NCBI GenBank assembly: GCA_020543525.1
Contig: JAHYIO010000001.1
Coordinates: forward strand, 62,001-126,000
Source of the DNA: Coriolopsis trogii
Lineage: Eukaryota > Basidiomycota > Agaricomycetes > Polyporales > Polyporaceae
Reading direction: 5' to 3'
DNA length: 64,000 bases
The position numbers and the translations under genes were made by a program. Positions 32,182-45,096 of the stretch are shown here, one piece after another. Positions within the stretch are counted from its first letter, which is position 1; the number at the start of each line of letters is the position of its first letter. Under the pieces are notes generated by a model. That model was not told where the DNA came from. It did no database searches and saw only the letters and a program-made list of their open reading frames with translations.

Positions 32182-34208
32182 TCACTCAGAAACTCGCCTT
32201 GTGTTAGATGTCTTCTTACCGCGTAAAATGGGGACCACTCCGCTTGGTCCACTACTGATGCACCTGATCTTGTCGCTGGCGCTGGGACTGGAGGCCGCCA
32301 AGTTCGTGAACTCGAACCTGTCGACAGCAGCAGTAGGATTTGCCGCATACTTGTGGATGAGGCGATTCTGGTAGGCCGCTAGCGCATCTGCGCCGGTGTC
32401 GATATACGCCCTCCGCTGCGTCTTGCCGGAGTTGCCGCTCCCGTAGCACTCGCTGTACAGATCGCGCGAGTAGTCGTAGAGGGGAAGGGACTTGTCTCCG
32501 TCCAAGAGGCCTGCGATATCCGCGTCTGCGGAAGCGGCGACGGTGAGGTCGGCGGTGAGGTCTACGCAGCCGCCCCAGTGTGTGCCAGTGACGTCGGTCG
32601 AGTTGTCGTCGTCTGTAGCAATCGACGCTTCCGCACCGGCGGTGACGTTGAGGATGAGTTCGGCGCTGGCGTCCATCTCAATGTCGACTGCCGTCTTGAA
32701 GCTGCCCTTGAAGAGGTCGAGTCCGATCTCAAGAGCGGGAATGAGATGCACGCCAATGCGAGCTTGGGTGAGCACGTCTGCGCTGGCGGACAGGTCTATA
32801 CCTGCGTCAACGAAGGCAGAGAGTTTCAGCTATAGTCAAGAGAGGACTGTGGGATGTACGTACTTGGGTCTCCCAACGTGAACCCATTGGTCGAGTTAGA
32901 TGAAGGGGGAAGCGAGAGCTCGGTGCTGTTCGCGGTGAAGGATAGCCCGATTGCGACGTTCGCGTTGGCCCCGACGTCTATGTCCGCTTCGGCATATAGA
33001 GCAAAAATGGGGCCAATGGCGACTATCCCTGGAATTCCAAGACCCGGTATTATGGGGACTGAGAGCAGCTCAACCCGCCCTGTACTGAAGTTCGCCTAAC
33101 GACTGGTAAGCTACCATTCGAGGAGCAATGGGAGGAAACGTACAGCCAGGTTCGCGTCAATCTCCAGCACCCCTTCCATGGTCGCGTTAAGCTCCGAGGA
33201 TAGCTCAAGTGTCTCGATGGCGGGAGGTAATAGTTGGTACGTGATGTTGTACTCCAGCAATATAGATCCCTTGAAGCTGCCGGTCGCTGTGACGTCCACA
33301 GTTCCGGAGTAGGCAGGGATGTTTCCCTGCTGGGGGCAATCCTTGGAGTAGCTGTAGATACTCTGGGTTCCGTTCAAATTGATCGAGTAAGGACTGGTAT
33401 CGTTGCTGTGAATGGTCTTTTGGGAGACTTGGAATGGGTTACCAAACCATGACCGCGCCTCGATATCCTGCTGAGTAGACTCCATCTGGGCACCAAAGGC
33501 ATCTGTCGCCGTTCGAGCAGATCCTCGGATCAGAAGCGTTACATTGCCATGACTAGATATCGTCTGTCAAACACTGCTCGGCCTCATGACAGCGCAGTGG
33601 TGCGACACGCACCGAGAGGGATCCGCGTTTAAAAGCGTTGTGGTAGCCGCCAGGTGCTTCACGGTTGGAGCGGCGCTGTAGCGACGTGCGAACAGAGACC
33701 GCTTGCTGAGAGGAATGCTCTGGTCTTCGTGGTCTCGCTCGCTAAGAACCAAGGCAAAGGGTGCCGGACCGCACTAGTGATGCAATTCCTATGAGCAGTT
33801 GTCTAGGTCGCTACTACAGACCTGACTCACCTCCTCGGGAAGTCGAACAATGGTGTGCTCAGCACCGTTGAGGTAAAGGTGGTCGCACCCTTTGGTCGGG
33901 TCGTGGCATGCGACTCGGATGTTCAACAGGTCGTTGATTTCATCACAGTCCAGAACTGTCCACCCAGCCGCGGGCGTAAGATCAGATATGCTCGAGTGAG
34001 CACCCGTCTGAAATGTTCCGGTCCCGTGAGTACCTCGTATGGCAGAAGGGATTTGCATACGACAACTGACCAGACGCATGCTGTCCCGAGTCGAGAAGTC
34101 CCATTGGCACTCGCCAAAGTGACAGGGCTCTGTCCAAAGCGCGACGGACAGAGAAGCTCCCTGCAGAAGGCCGAACACGACGAAAAGTACTGGGAGCATG
34201 TCAGACAC
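32182..34208 (-). CDS. Secreted protein, tandem paralog 1
   Basis: The family is not named with confidence, but this is clearly a paralog of the gene at 35276-36998. The N-terminus is a signal peptide (MLPVLFVVFGLLQGASLSVA). It is followed by a Cys-containing module (CHFGECQWDF), then DLTPAAGWTVLDCD and CDHLYLNGAEHTIVRLP. A dibasic SKRS site after about 150 residues resembles a Kex2 processing site. The remainder is a beta-rich, Ala/Ser/Asp-rich region with several predicted N-glycosylation sequons (for example NVTLLIRG). Several introns are needed; one (GTGCGT...TCTAG) joins NADPS to HGNVTLLIRG. The two genes lie head to tail about 1.1 kb apart, consistent with tandem duplication. Compared with its neighbour it is more diverged and has a longer tail. 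Confidence 0.75.
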
Positions 34209-35275
34209 GATACTGGGAATACGTCAAGGCGGCCGGTGATGCTGACCTATATATGAACGTTGATGAAGCTTGGCCCACAACGGTGTACTGGATGGAAAGT
34301 GTACGCAGCCTTCATACTAGACCATTTTCCCATTGGCATCCACATGCGCTGTGCAGGCGCGGATTTGGCGTTAGTGGAGTCAGCGTGCACCGTACGGCCA
34401 AGACCCTGTGCAGCCCGCGTGGTATACTTCCAGAAGTCTACTGCAGCTCTGGGTCGCCCGCTGAAGGCAACAGTATCATCAGCGAGCATAGGCCGCTCAT
34501 GTGGTTGTAGGTGATTTCAGCACGAGAAAGGGTCGTCGTAGACGATTCGGGCAGGGGTTGTGTCGGTCTGGAGATTAATCGTGTCAATGTTTATCACTTC
34601 ATGCGAAAGAATCGTTATACAGCGCAAGAGAGAGAGCGATGGATGGCTCCTAACGGCGTTCGTCGTCTACCTTCAAGTTGTTGCTACCCGCGGGCATGGC
34701 ATTGGCAGCCTGAGCCTGAAACGCCGTTACGCGCACATCTGTCAGGTCCATCGCTCAGGAGAGATAGGGGTCCTGGTTGCTCTTGCTCACAGTGAGTACC
34801 TGTGCATTAACGACTGATTTTGTGGGTGCATGAGAGTAAAGATGCGAGCTGACCTGGGAGCTGTTCGCGATCGGGGCGCTGCAAGGCGTCTCGTATGCAA
34901 GCTGCGCGCCTCACTCAAGTGCTATGCTTCAGGTGACAAGTTCGATCCCATGTCGTGCATGGATACGCTGGCGTCTCGTAGTTGGTACGACAGACACACT
35001 CGAGCTCGAGGAAGAGCGAAAAATGTTCGGGAATTGACACCGAAGGAAAGTGCGGGTGATCATTGAGGAACAAATGACCGTGACTGGTAAAGAATATACA
35101 GCTGCCCTCAGCCAATTATGATAAAGTAGAGCGATCTCAAAAGCCCAAGTCCCTGATAGAGTCGATGGAACGGAAAACAAAATGGTGACGACGCGTAGGA
35201 GCATCAGACAATGCTGCAGATCATATCCAGTCAGCGCAGGCTTGAAGGCAGGGAACGACAACCGAAGCGGGAAGC
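34209..35275. other. Intergenic between tandem paralogs
   Basis: This holds the promoter of paralog 1 and the 3' region of paralog 2. A small terminal exon of paralog 2 may lie near 35205-35215 (see that gene). Nothing else was recognised. Confidence 0.45.
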
Positions 35276-36998
35276 TCACCTCGCAGCCGGAACAGCCTCA
35301 TCTATCACGGACAGAGCACCGGAGAGGGGGTTCGCAGGGCACCCGACGTCCTCACGAGCCATGAGCATCGCGCGCGCCGAACGGCCAGTGTACGCGCGAC
35401 GCGCAGGGTTATCCCCGAAGCACTTCTTGAAGAGGTCGAACGTCTTCTGGAACAGCGACACGCTCGCGCTCTTGTCGAAGATGCTCAGGAACGACGCGTC
35501 CGCGGTCGCCTTGACGTCGAGGCCCGTCGTCGCGTCCACGCAGCCGCCGAACGACGCGCTCGCGTCCTTGCCATCGGTGCCGGTGGAAGCCTCAGCGACG
35601 GCGGCGAGGGAGAGGTCGAGGCCTGCGCTGGCGTCGACGTCGAGGCTGATCGTCGCCTTCGCCTTGCCCGCGAGCGCGTTCAGGCCGAACGCGACGGAGG
35701 GGATGAGGTGCGCGGCGACTTGACCGTGAGAGGTGACGTTGGGCGAGACCGAGAGCTTGAAGTTGGAGTCACCGGGCGTGAAGCTACCCGAGGGGTTGGA
35801 GTTCGGGGGGAAGAAGAGCTCGGCGCCGGAGATGTCGTACGAGAGGGCGATGTCAGTGTTGATGTTCGCGTCGAGGGACGCGGTGGCTTCAGCGTTCACA
35901 GAGAAGGTGGGGCCAATGCTCAAAATTCCGGGGAAGTCGAGGCCGGGAATACCGGTCTCGAACAGTGGGATCTTGCCAGAGCTGATCGAACCCTGTTGTG
36001 ACATGAATGTGAGTCATGACACTCTCGGAAGATGTGAACGAGCGGACTTACTGTGAGGGTCGCATCGATGCCGAGGGTGCCTGTCACGGAAGTGTCGAGG
36101 CCCACGAAGATACCAAAGTCGTCCAAGTGGGGAGGAACGATAGTTCCTGCAGCAGCAACGCCATACGAGACCTTGCCGTGAACCTTGCCGTCCAGATCAA
36201 CCTTCGCGTGCCCGTCGAAAGCCGGGACAGCGCCATTCTGCGGGCAAGAGAACGACTTGTCGAAGAGGGGGATGTCCTTCTCGAAATCCAGGGGCGAACT
36301 CGAGGAGATGTTCTTGTTGAACTCAGACAGCTTCTTGAGACTGTCTCCGACCCAGCTGAACAGCCCGCGCTTCGCGAGTCCGTCCGTAGGCGGTGTGACG
36401 GTGAAGTTGTCTGCAACGCCAGGAATGGACGAACCCTGAATAAAGAGCGTGATGTTGCCGTTCACCGCGGGGTCTACCGCGGACCAAGTGGTCGACAGGC
36501 TCATGCCCTTGACCGTCGGCTGCTCACCGTCGCGGCGGACGATGAGGGATCGCTTACTTGCGGGGATACTCTGGTCTTGGTGTACCCACTGGCGCGTGAC
36601 GATGGCGAAGGGAACAGAGCCGCAGCTCTTCGGAAGACGAACGAGGGTGCCCTCGGCACCGTTCTGCTCGAGGTGGTCGCAACCTGCGGACTCGTCATGG
36701 CAGACTGCTCGGATGTCCTGATCGGCGGTGTCAGGGTCACAGTCGAGGATCGTCCATCCCGCGGCGGTAGTGATGTCGGACACGCCGGTCTGCGATCCAA
36801 CCTACGAGCGCAGTCCAGACGCGTCAGCGCCACCAAAGAAGCGCGTAAATGTACAGTACTCACCAGGCGAACCGTTCCGGACCCACTATCCGTCGTGATG
36901 TCCCAGTTGCACTCGCCAAAGCAAGGCTGGGTCCAGTCGTTGGCCGCGCGAGCGGCAAGAGGGAGGAGGGCGGCTACGAGGATTGTGTTGCGGACCAT
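35276..36998 (-). CDS. Secreted protein, tandem paralog 2
   Basis: The signal peptide is MVRNTILVAALLPLAARA, followed by the same Cys module as its neighbour (CFGECNWDI, DITTAAGWTILDCD, CDHLEQNGAEGTLVRLP). A dibasic SKRSLIVRR site near residue 150 suggests Kex2 cleavage. The mature part is rich in Ala, Ser, Asp and Val in alternating beta-strand patterns (TFSVNAEATASLDANINTD) and contains a conserved SFGGCVDATTGL and a late KKCFGDNPARR element. At least two introns are needed. The listed stop follows EAVPAAR, but a good donor (GTGAGC) overlaps it. A final intron to a CTGCAG acceptor at about 35216 would replace the last residues by a few others. The family looks fungal and extracellular; its function is unknown to me. 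Confidence 0.78.
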
Positions 36999-37784
36999 TT
37001 TGTCGAGACTCTTGAGTATACGACTTGGGAAGGAAGAGTCGTAAAAGGGAAAAGAAGCTTAGAGAAGGGGCTCAAAAAGGAGAGGGCAAGCAGAAGAACG
37101 AAGTGGGAATCACCAGGACCCGTGCAGAGTCCATCGCTGTCAGAGGGAAGTGTTATATACGACGGGCACCGGTGATGGGCGGCGTCAACCGCACACAGCT
37201 CTCAAGGGCAGAAAGATGGCGCCTGGAGATCATGCTGGTAACGTTACGCTTGGCAGTCCGTCCGCCATACGACGGCCAAATTCACGGGCGCTGCTTGTAT
37301 ACAGAGAGCAAGTGATCTGCTGGAGCTGTACAAGGTGCAACCCGCCATCAAAGATGGGTGGGACGCTGTATGTACCCGCCATGGACTCACCTCTGGGCGG
37401 CGAGTGCACGCGCTGGTCTTCCCGAATCAGCTCGTTACCGATGACAGCGCAGGTCAGTTTGTGCCTTGCCCGCCACAGGTATTGCACCAGTGGTAGATGG
37501 GGTTGTTCCATGTACTGCTCCAGTAAAGCCATGATCATGCTTTTGTCGATGGTGCGTTGGCTCAATCAACACGATCCTCGTGCTTGAATCCAGGTCTGAC
37601 AGCGAAGTGCTCAACGGTGTGATACAGAGGGATTCGAACCCGCAACGGCGAGGCTGGTCCGGGCGGTACGAGGAGGCCATGGTGACAGTCGTCGAGAGAG
37701 TTGATCGTCCGGCGGCATTCCGTAATAGGCAGATTGATCAGGAACAGTCTCGTCCATCCGGCCGCTCTGCGCACGGCGCTACGC
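36999..37784. other. Intergenic, promoter side of secreted paralog 2
   Basis: No coding signal was seen. A sequence that matches a tRNA B-box on the minus strand lies at 37630-37640, but no full tRNA can be folded around it. Confidence 0.45.
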
Positions 37785-38375
37785 AAGTACTAGTGTGACC
37801 CCAGATGCGACACAGGCGCTTAGCCCCACCCCAGAAGCGACACAACTGGCTGTACGAATCCCCCATACGCCCCATAAATCTGCAATGTATATAGACGTAT
37901 TCTACTAGATTTTACGCAACTGTGGAAAAAATCCGGAGTGAATTGGGCCCCATTTGGCCCCAGTATGTTCCAATGAAGCCAATATTTCGGCAAGTTTCCT
38001 GCCAAATGTCTTGCAACCAGTGCGTTCCTTCACATCTGACTGCTAAATTTTTACAGAAACCATCTAATGGTCAAGTAGTATACACTATATAAATTTCCGA
38101 GCTACTCCGGAAAGGTGAACGATGAGGAGAGCTCAGGCAACTAGGCGGGACGGCTTTGTGTCGCTTCTGGGGTGAAACGAGTGTATCGACGATATCTCTT
38201 CCGCAACTCAATGGATTCCTCTCAAAATTCATGATGAGGTAGAAGTACTCTACTGGCGCCTACGTGTACAATTTGAGGACCTCAGGATGAGTGGGTGGAA
38301 CGAGAGTCGCGATGTAGTGTCGATTCTGGGGTGGGTCTAAGCGCCTGTGTCGCATCTGGGGTCACACTAGTACTT
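37785..38375. mobile_element. Non-autonomous TIR element (MITE) with repeated 17-bp motif
   Basis: This is a 591-bp element whose ends are inverted copies for about 60 bp (AAGTACTAGTGTGACCCCAG on both strands). The motif ACCCCAGAWGCGACACA occurs twice at the left end (37798-37814 and 37828-37844, exactly 30 bp apart). It occurs in inverted orientation twice at the right end (38316-38332 and 38346-38362, again 30 bp apart) and once internally (38157-38173). The interior is relatively AT-rich and has no transposase frame. The target duplication is ambiguous because the border AGTACT is itself a palindrome; TA, GTAC or AGTACT would all fit. Confidence 0.75.
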
Positions 38376-39230
38376 ATCCACCTTCGCTCTACAACATCGC
38401 CCAGTTTGACTCCTGCTCTCTTCCTTTATTTCCGCTGTTCAGATGCTTTGAGCGACGCCTGCAGGACAGCCGTGAGTCAAACAACAATAGAACACCCATC
38501 AACGTGAGGCAACTTCAGTCTCAGATGGGGATTTCACGCTGTTCGTAACATCCGATTTGGTTCAACGCAACCCTCGCGAGGTCGGGAGGATCGCATCCGG
38601 TCGTCGGACGACAATGTGGTGCAGGAGACCCAGAGGTCTCATCTCGAACACGTCGGGCGGCGTTCGTCAGATGTCGAAGAGCCAAGCCGGGGCCATCCAA
38701 ATCGGCCATCCTCCTGCGAATTCGTTCGAACGATTACAACCGGACGTGAACAGTGTTCGTCAGCGTCGGCGCAGGACGTCGACGACTACGACAGGGCTCA
38801 AATTCCTTGTTTCTGAATCATCATCGACATGGCAGTCCTCGTCGTCCAGGGTGCATTTGCTGAGGTCTTCCACCGACAGTGTTCGGATCCATAGCGCTGT
38901 GCATCAGGTGAGGACGACATTCGTCCAGGCGTAGCTTCGTGATATTGGTCTATCCCTAGACGAATGCAGGCATCGTCGGAAAAAGATCCGATCCGAGGAG
39001 GTCAAGAGAGGTGATGACGACTCGACATCAGCCTTCGTACAACCACAAACCCACCCGCCTTGCAAAGTACGGCCCATAGTCCTGTCCCTGTTCGACGAAT
39101 CAATCATATGCAGCAATGTGCCCCGCATTCTACGTTGGCCAGTCTTACACGTCCTGTACACTTCTCTACTCTGACACATACTCTTACATCCCTCGAAGCC
39201 CGCGCCAGACCGTACTTGCGCCCGACGCGA
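38376..39230. other. Intergenic
   Basis: This holds the 3' side of the monooxygenase gene. Short frames rich in Ser, Arg and Thr occur on the plus strand, without recognisable domains. Confidence 0.45.
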
Positions 39231-41561
39231 TCACGAGTAGTAGCGGTGTTCGGCCCCGCTGCCGGGAAGAATGCCCTCTTCGACAGCCTTGATCTCTGTG
39301 GACAAAACCATGGTCAGCGTCCAGTCGTCTCGAAGGTGGATGACAAGGTCGAGCATAGAGGTGTCTAACGCTAGAGGGACACTCACGCAACGCCAGATGC
39401 TTCGAGTGGAACCGACACCACATCAGGTTGCCCATCATGAACCAGAAGTTGGTCACGCCCGTGTCGCGCCAGGCCGTGCGCAGCTCGCCCTCCTGGTCCA
39501 AGCTCCAAATCGGCTTCACGTTCTTCGCGATGTCCTCCCCGAGGATCTTCGCCACGGTGATGATCGGGCTGTCGAACCCGGTCGCGAAGAGGATGACGTC
39601 CGCGTCGACCGTGCTGCCGTCCTCGAACTCGAACCCAGTCTTGGTGTACTTTTTGATCACGCTGTCGTTCTTCAGCTTGATCTTGCCGTCGATCAGCAGC
39701 TTCGACGCGCCGACGTCTGGAAACGGGCGTTCTGGATGAACACACACGTGGACGGGCAACGGGCAGACAGAACACACGTACCAAGATAGTACCCGCCACC
39801 GCGCCTCCGCGCCATGGCCAAGAAGCCGCGGCCGTCCGGTCCGAGATGCGTACGGAAGCCGATCTTGTGCAGACCGTCGAGGAGCTCCCTGTCGATCCAA
39901 GCTGTCAGTCGTGGCGATTCCTGGCACGAAGCCGCGCGCAACGTACTTGTCCGCCGCCGCAATCTCAATCGTGTGCCTCTTCGAGACCTCCTCCGTGAGC
40001 AAGGTCGGCATAGAGGCGTCGACGCGGTCAGCAATATCCGTGGGCCATCGGTTCTCCCACCAGAGCTCTGCGGCGCATGCGCGTTAGTCTGGGGTAGAGG
40101 CTGGCGAGCAGCATGATACGTACCGCCGAGCATCCGGGGCATACCGTTCTTGGTCGTCATGATGTACGTGCTGTCGCGCTGGTACATCGTCACATCTGGG
40201 ACACTCGTCAGTCACTGAACAACGCATCGTCGACACAGTCCAGACACTCACCGATCCCATGCTCCACGTAGTCCGCCGCGATATCGTGCGCTGGAAAGCA
40301 ACCGGTCAGCGGGTTCCCTGGCAGAGTCGACAGCGCACATAGCGCACTCACCCGAGGTAGCCGCTCCGACGATGAACACCTTCTTGCCCACATGATCCTT
40401 CGCCGAGTTGTGTTGCGTCGAGTGCAAGACCTGTCCCTGGAACTCTTCCCGTCCGGGGATGGTAGGCGTGTACGGGTTGTTACCGCCGAGACCGATGGCG
40501 AAGACGAGATGACGGACATGGAGCGTGCGCGTGGAGCCGTCCTTGCGCTGGACGACGACGTCCCACTCGTTGTTCGCGTCCTGAGTGCCCTTCAGCACCG
40601 TCGAAGACGTCCACACGTTCAGCTCCATCGTCTCCGCATAGTGCTCCAGCCAATTCGCGAGCTTGTGCGCCGGGGTATACACCGGCCAGGACGGGGGGAA
40701 ACTGGCGACGCACACAGACGTTAGTGGGGGAGATAAGGCGACCAATACGTTTGCGAAAAACTCACGGCATGTATGGCAGGTGATCATACCCTAAGAGACG
40801 TCGCTCGCAAACGGAGTGGCAAAACTACGAGGAGCCAAGCACTCACAGACGGGGTCGTGCAGACACAACGCTTGGTACCTGAACCGCCACTGATCACCAA
40901 TGCGGTTGTTCTTCTCCACGACGAGCGTCGGGATGTCCAAGAGCTTGAGCCGCGCCGCGACATCCAGCCCGCTCTGCCCTCCTCCGACGATGAGCACGGT
41001 CGGATCCGCGTCCAGGAACTCGATCTCGCGCTCGCGCTGAGCAAGCCACTTGCCATGGTTGGGCTTATCGTTCCTGCGCTCGCCGATCTTCTCGGGGAAG
41101 CCCTTGAGCTCCTCCAAGTTGGTGTAGAACGTGAAGCCGACCCATTCGCCGTCTGCCTTTGGGACGACGCGGAAGATACCGCTCGCCACGCCGGTCTCCG
41201 TCTCGAAAGTGAATTGACCGAGGACCCAGGCGAGGTCGGGGTAGGGCGTTTCGAACTTTGCGTCAGTAAGCTTGAACGCCCTAGGCTTGTTCGCGGGGAG
41301 TTGGTCTTGGAGGTACTTGCGTATCTTGGAGTGGCCGTGGAAGGTACGGAAAGCCCAGGTGAGAGCAAGCATGTCGCGCCACCAAGCGTCCGAGGCGAAG
41401 AGGGAGAGAACGCCATCGATGTCGTTGGATTCGATGCGTTTGGTGAGCGAGTCGAACCAAGTCGAAGCTACCTTCTGTGCATCGACGTCGGATGGAGCAG
41501 CAGACAGACCGAGACGGTCGAGCGTGGGCAGAGCAATAGCGGGAGCGTCGATAGCGGCCAT
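39231..41561 (-). CDS. Flavin-containing monooxygenase with NTF2-like N-terminus
   Basis: This is an FAD- and NADPH-dependent monooxygenase of the class common in agaricomycetes. An N-terminal NTF2/SnoaL-like region of about 150 residues (DGVLSLFASDAWWRDMLALT) precedes the FAD Rossmann motif (VLIVGGGQSGLDVAARLKLL). The segment RIGDQWRFRYQALCLHDPV and the FPPSWPVYTPAHKLANWLEH region follow. The NADPH Rossmann motif is KVFIVGAATSAHDIAADY, interrupted by an intron after GAATS, and the ATG motif is LFATGFDSPI. Seven or eight introns are present. The last exon ends GAEHRYYS, with the stop at 39231-39233. The start Met (41561) opens the first exon with a plausible leader. The substrate is not predictable. 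The proximity of the A-T-R reductase and two GMC oxidases makes a metabolic link possible but unproven. Confidence 0.9.
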
Positions 41562-44500
41562 AGTGGAAGAATGGATAGAGAAGACAGCTTTCTGCGAGGT
41601 CTCTTATACCGGGGTCCGGGAGAGGAGGCAAGCCCGGACCAGGAAGTTTGCGGGGTCGAGTGGCAGAGGTCAAATGACGAGATCATCCCCTATTTTGACA
41701 GCAGAATTTCCCACAGTCCGTGTCGCGTTCGTCACGTGCGTAGAAGTCGCCGCCGGAGAGGGGTGCGTCACTGAATGCACAAATGTCGACTCCAGAAGGA
41801 TGAAATCTCAGTCAGAGAAGTCTCTAGAGTGAGAGATTAGTCGAACACAGCCGTGTCTGCAACGAGAGAGAAGGCAGTATGAGCGACTCTAGGGACGCCA
41901 CAGTACGAAGACAAGAAGGCTGGGCTCGGATGTCTGACAATGGAGGCGTAAAGGCAAGGCCTCGTGACTGCGCATATCCCTTGGGAGTGTACCGGTGACC
42001 AGTCCAAGGACCATTACTAACAAGCGGATTCATGCAAAAAGAGACCATCAAGTCTTGAGCGGAGCGTACGGCGGATGGAGCAGGGAGTTGAGTCAGCATC
42101 ACAGACTGAAAACACCACAGGGTTCGCCATTAGCACCTAGGCGCAGCAAGAGCAGGCATATGATTGCGTCGGGACATGGTGCGACGCAAGCCGGAAGTCC
42201 CAGGAAGCTATAGGCGTGGAAGCAGTAGCAGCGCGAGAAAGCACTCACGGTCTGAAGGTAAGCACCCAGACTAACAGCCATATACACTCACAAGAACAGA
42301 TATGATCATATGGCACGGGTATACCATCCCTGCTATGCTTCGATGCGGCGCATACAGCAGGCAATGCACACGCGCAAAGTGGCTGGCTATATGCGCATGA
42401 ACGAAAGGGTGAAAGAAAGGTGACTTGGCTCACTTTAGAGTGAGAACGCAACTAAAGTATAGCCGCAAGCTTCAATACAGGCCTTCCACGGAGGGGACTG
42501 AGTGCCAGAAGACGGAAGAGAATGGGAGATGGTGGTAGTAGCTGGACAAGTTAGTATTACGCACGGACATGACGCGCGTTCTGCACGCGGCCTCGAACAA
42601 ACAACCCACAACAACACGTCTGTGGCTGCCACGGGCGCCTCTGGCCTACACCTCCACCAACTTGGCTTAGTATGACGTGTCATTTCCCGGTACTAACAGC
42701 ACGCCTGCTGTAACAGAAAACTCACAAATTGTCCGGGATAGCAGATTGACGGACGCTACGACGCTATCCAGCAATACATCAACTCCTCACCCGCTACCTC
42801 CGCATCCCCGGGTCTATGCAACGGGTCACGTCGCCTCAGCTTACTTCTGGTACATAGTAATTCAGCCATCTTGTGTGTCGGACTAGTGATTACGATTGGC
42901 ACGTTTTATGGCTCACGTTCACAAGCATGTTTCAAATGCCCTCCGAGTCTCGCTCCCGTGTTCTAAAGTCTGTCATCCCGCTCTTCATCCGCCATCGCTC
43001 ACACCCACGCTGACCCTACATCCCGAAGCGATGCCCGGTGTTCTAAAGATGAATTTGTTTCACGAAAGGGTCGGGTACGGGCCCGACGCAGGTCGACCGC
43101 CGCGGCAAGACGTAAACCACGCAACCGTCTCCGCGGACCCCCGCCTGGTGTTTCATGACGCAACCTTATGCAACAGCCTGGGCGCGCAAACAAAGGCTGA
43201 CTACGAGTGCGAAACAGACCAACTCTGAGCACAGGAACGACACAGGAAGACCGCTTGCTGTTCAGGAGAAAATGGGACCTTCGGAGGAGTGTTGAGAACA
43301 AAACATTAGCAATTCTTAGGTGTCGGGTCGCTCTCGAGACTAAAGCTGACACAAGCGCACTAGCCGCGCTGCTTACCGCCCAACTACGCTGGGACTACGC
43401 CGGCTTGAGATCGGTGTACGTAGTCCTTTGAGCACGTAAGCATTTATTTCGAATCCTCACGGAGTAAATATAATCGGGTTGTCAGGTTTCAGCTGTCGCT
43501 TGCCAATGCTAAGAGCAATGCATTGCCTGTGTACAGCCAGTGTCCGATAGAGTTGCATTCGTAAGGAGGTGGCCGACGTACGCATGAGAGGGTCGATGCA
43601 GGGGCAATAAAGTATAGCCGCATCCAGGGACGAGAAGATACGCCGTTCGATGTTAGAAGGCCTGCCACGGCCGCAAATACGTCAGTGTGTCTACATGGAA
43701 GGCCTGCAACATCTGACTGTTAACCACGGGTATCAGTGCCTTCGGAGAATTGCAAGCGACCTCAGTTCAGCCATGTTCTCGTGTCGACACTAGTCTTTGA
43801 TACATACTGACTGACCTTCGTTCCTGTTCTTGCAAGACTTTCCGCAAACCGCTCTTCCTGGAAGCTCTGATATAGCTGCTTCCGAGGAACGCGAGGAGTT
43901 GCGAACTGAAGGTCTGATAACGCTAGGCTGAGAAGAATAGTTACTGAGGACATGAGAGAGGGTCAACACTGTCTAATCCAGCTTCGTTAGCGTACCTCGT
44001 CTTGCGGATCGTCCTACTGTGCGGTCCGTGCCAGCGGTACTGACTTCCGAGTCGAAGCGAGGGCTCGAATCGTACATGTATGCCCACGCCGAAGCATCTT
44101 GGGCTTGGCAAGGACGAGTAGCAGAACATTCTGCGCTTCTTGCATCTGGTATTAGGGAAAAGGTCGGCATCGGAGCTATCAATGGCCAACCTGAGCTCAT
44201 CACCGAGAACTCTGCTCCGGGAGAGATACTCTCGATCGTGCTCAGCGAGATAAGTATGTGCTGCATACGCACTAGTGCAGCTGGCGAACTGGAACCCTCG
44301 TGGTATCGTGAGCATGTGGGCTGGAAATCAGAGGTGGCGGAATGGGGCAACGTGCCAGCGAGCCTCATGTTGCGGGTTTACCTGAGTCAGCTCCGGCCGG
44401 CGAGTTAAAACGTTTATTCCACGTTAGTGCTTTGGAGTCGCTAGGCGACACAGGGTAGAGGCGACGGACTATGATTCCCCTCGTCACTAGAGGAAGCATA

Positions 44501-45096
44501 GACCAACCCTTGTCTTGCGTTTTGACGTCTGCATCGGTCGCAGTCAGGGCGCGGCCATCGTGATGGAAGGCAGACGATGAGAGTGTGCATGGGCGGCTTT
44601 AGGCCAGGGGCGCCATGTGGGCGTTGCCGAGGCGTACAGAGACGCCGAATGGGGCAAGGTCCCATCGCATCGTGAGCGGCGACTGGCGAGTGCGCAGAAA
44701 GAGGCCGGTGGACGGGCGCGGATTGGTCGCTCGGTGGATTCGCGCCTCCGCATCGAGCCGCGACGCAGGTAAGTCTAGGCAAGTGGACAAACCCCCGCCC
44801 GATATGTTCTTCTGTGGTCGGAAACGCGTGCCAGAAGCACGCTGTTTCCCGCCAGAACAGCGCACGGATTCCACGAACGCGCGGATTTGATAGTCCTCAA
44901 TAATTGCGCCTGATGCGATTCAATCGTCCTCGTCTGCCACAGCTCAGAGCATGATGCAGTCGCAGATGAGATCTCCTCCCGAACGCTGCTCTGCCACCAG
45001 GGCCTTGTCGATCTGGTCCTGGTGTCGAGCTCGAGTATGATTTAAGATCGCCACCGTTGCGCTCGTTCCCCTCCCCGCGCCCCCGCTACCTCCCTC
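41562..45096. other. Gene-poor region
   Basis: This is about 3.5 kb between divergent genes. Several frames of 100-130 codons exist on both strands (for example 44019-44408 +) but none shows a domain or convincing splicing. It may hold decayed mobile DNA; no terminal repeats were found. Confidence 0.4.

Noticed and set aside
36016..37044. 342-codon plus-strand frame antisense to secreted paralog 2
   Set aside because: The minus strand has a signal peptide and similarity to its tandem neighbour. The plus frame has no recognisable features.
37600..37700. Possible minus-strand tRNA (B-box GGTTCGAATCC at 37630-37640)
   Set aside because: The T arm has a mismatch, and no matching acceptor stem, D arm or A-box could be found upstream. 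At most it is a tRNA-derived fragment.
40773..41774. 333-codon plus-strand frame antisense to the flavin monooxygenase
   Set aside because: It is a shadow of the GC-rich coding strand. The minus-strand reading has clear FAD and NADPH motifs.
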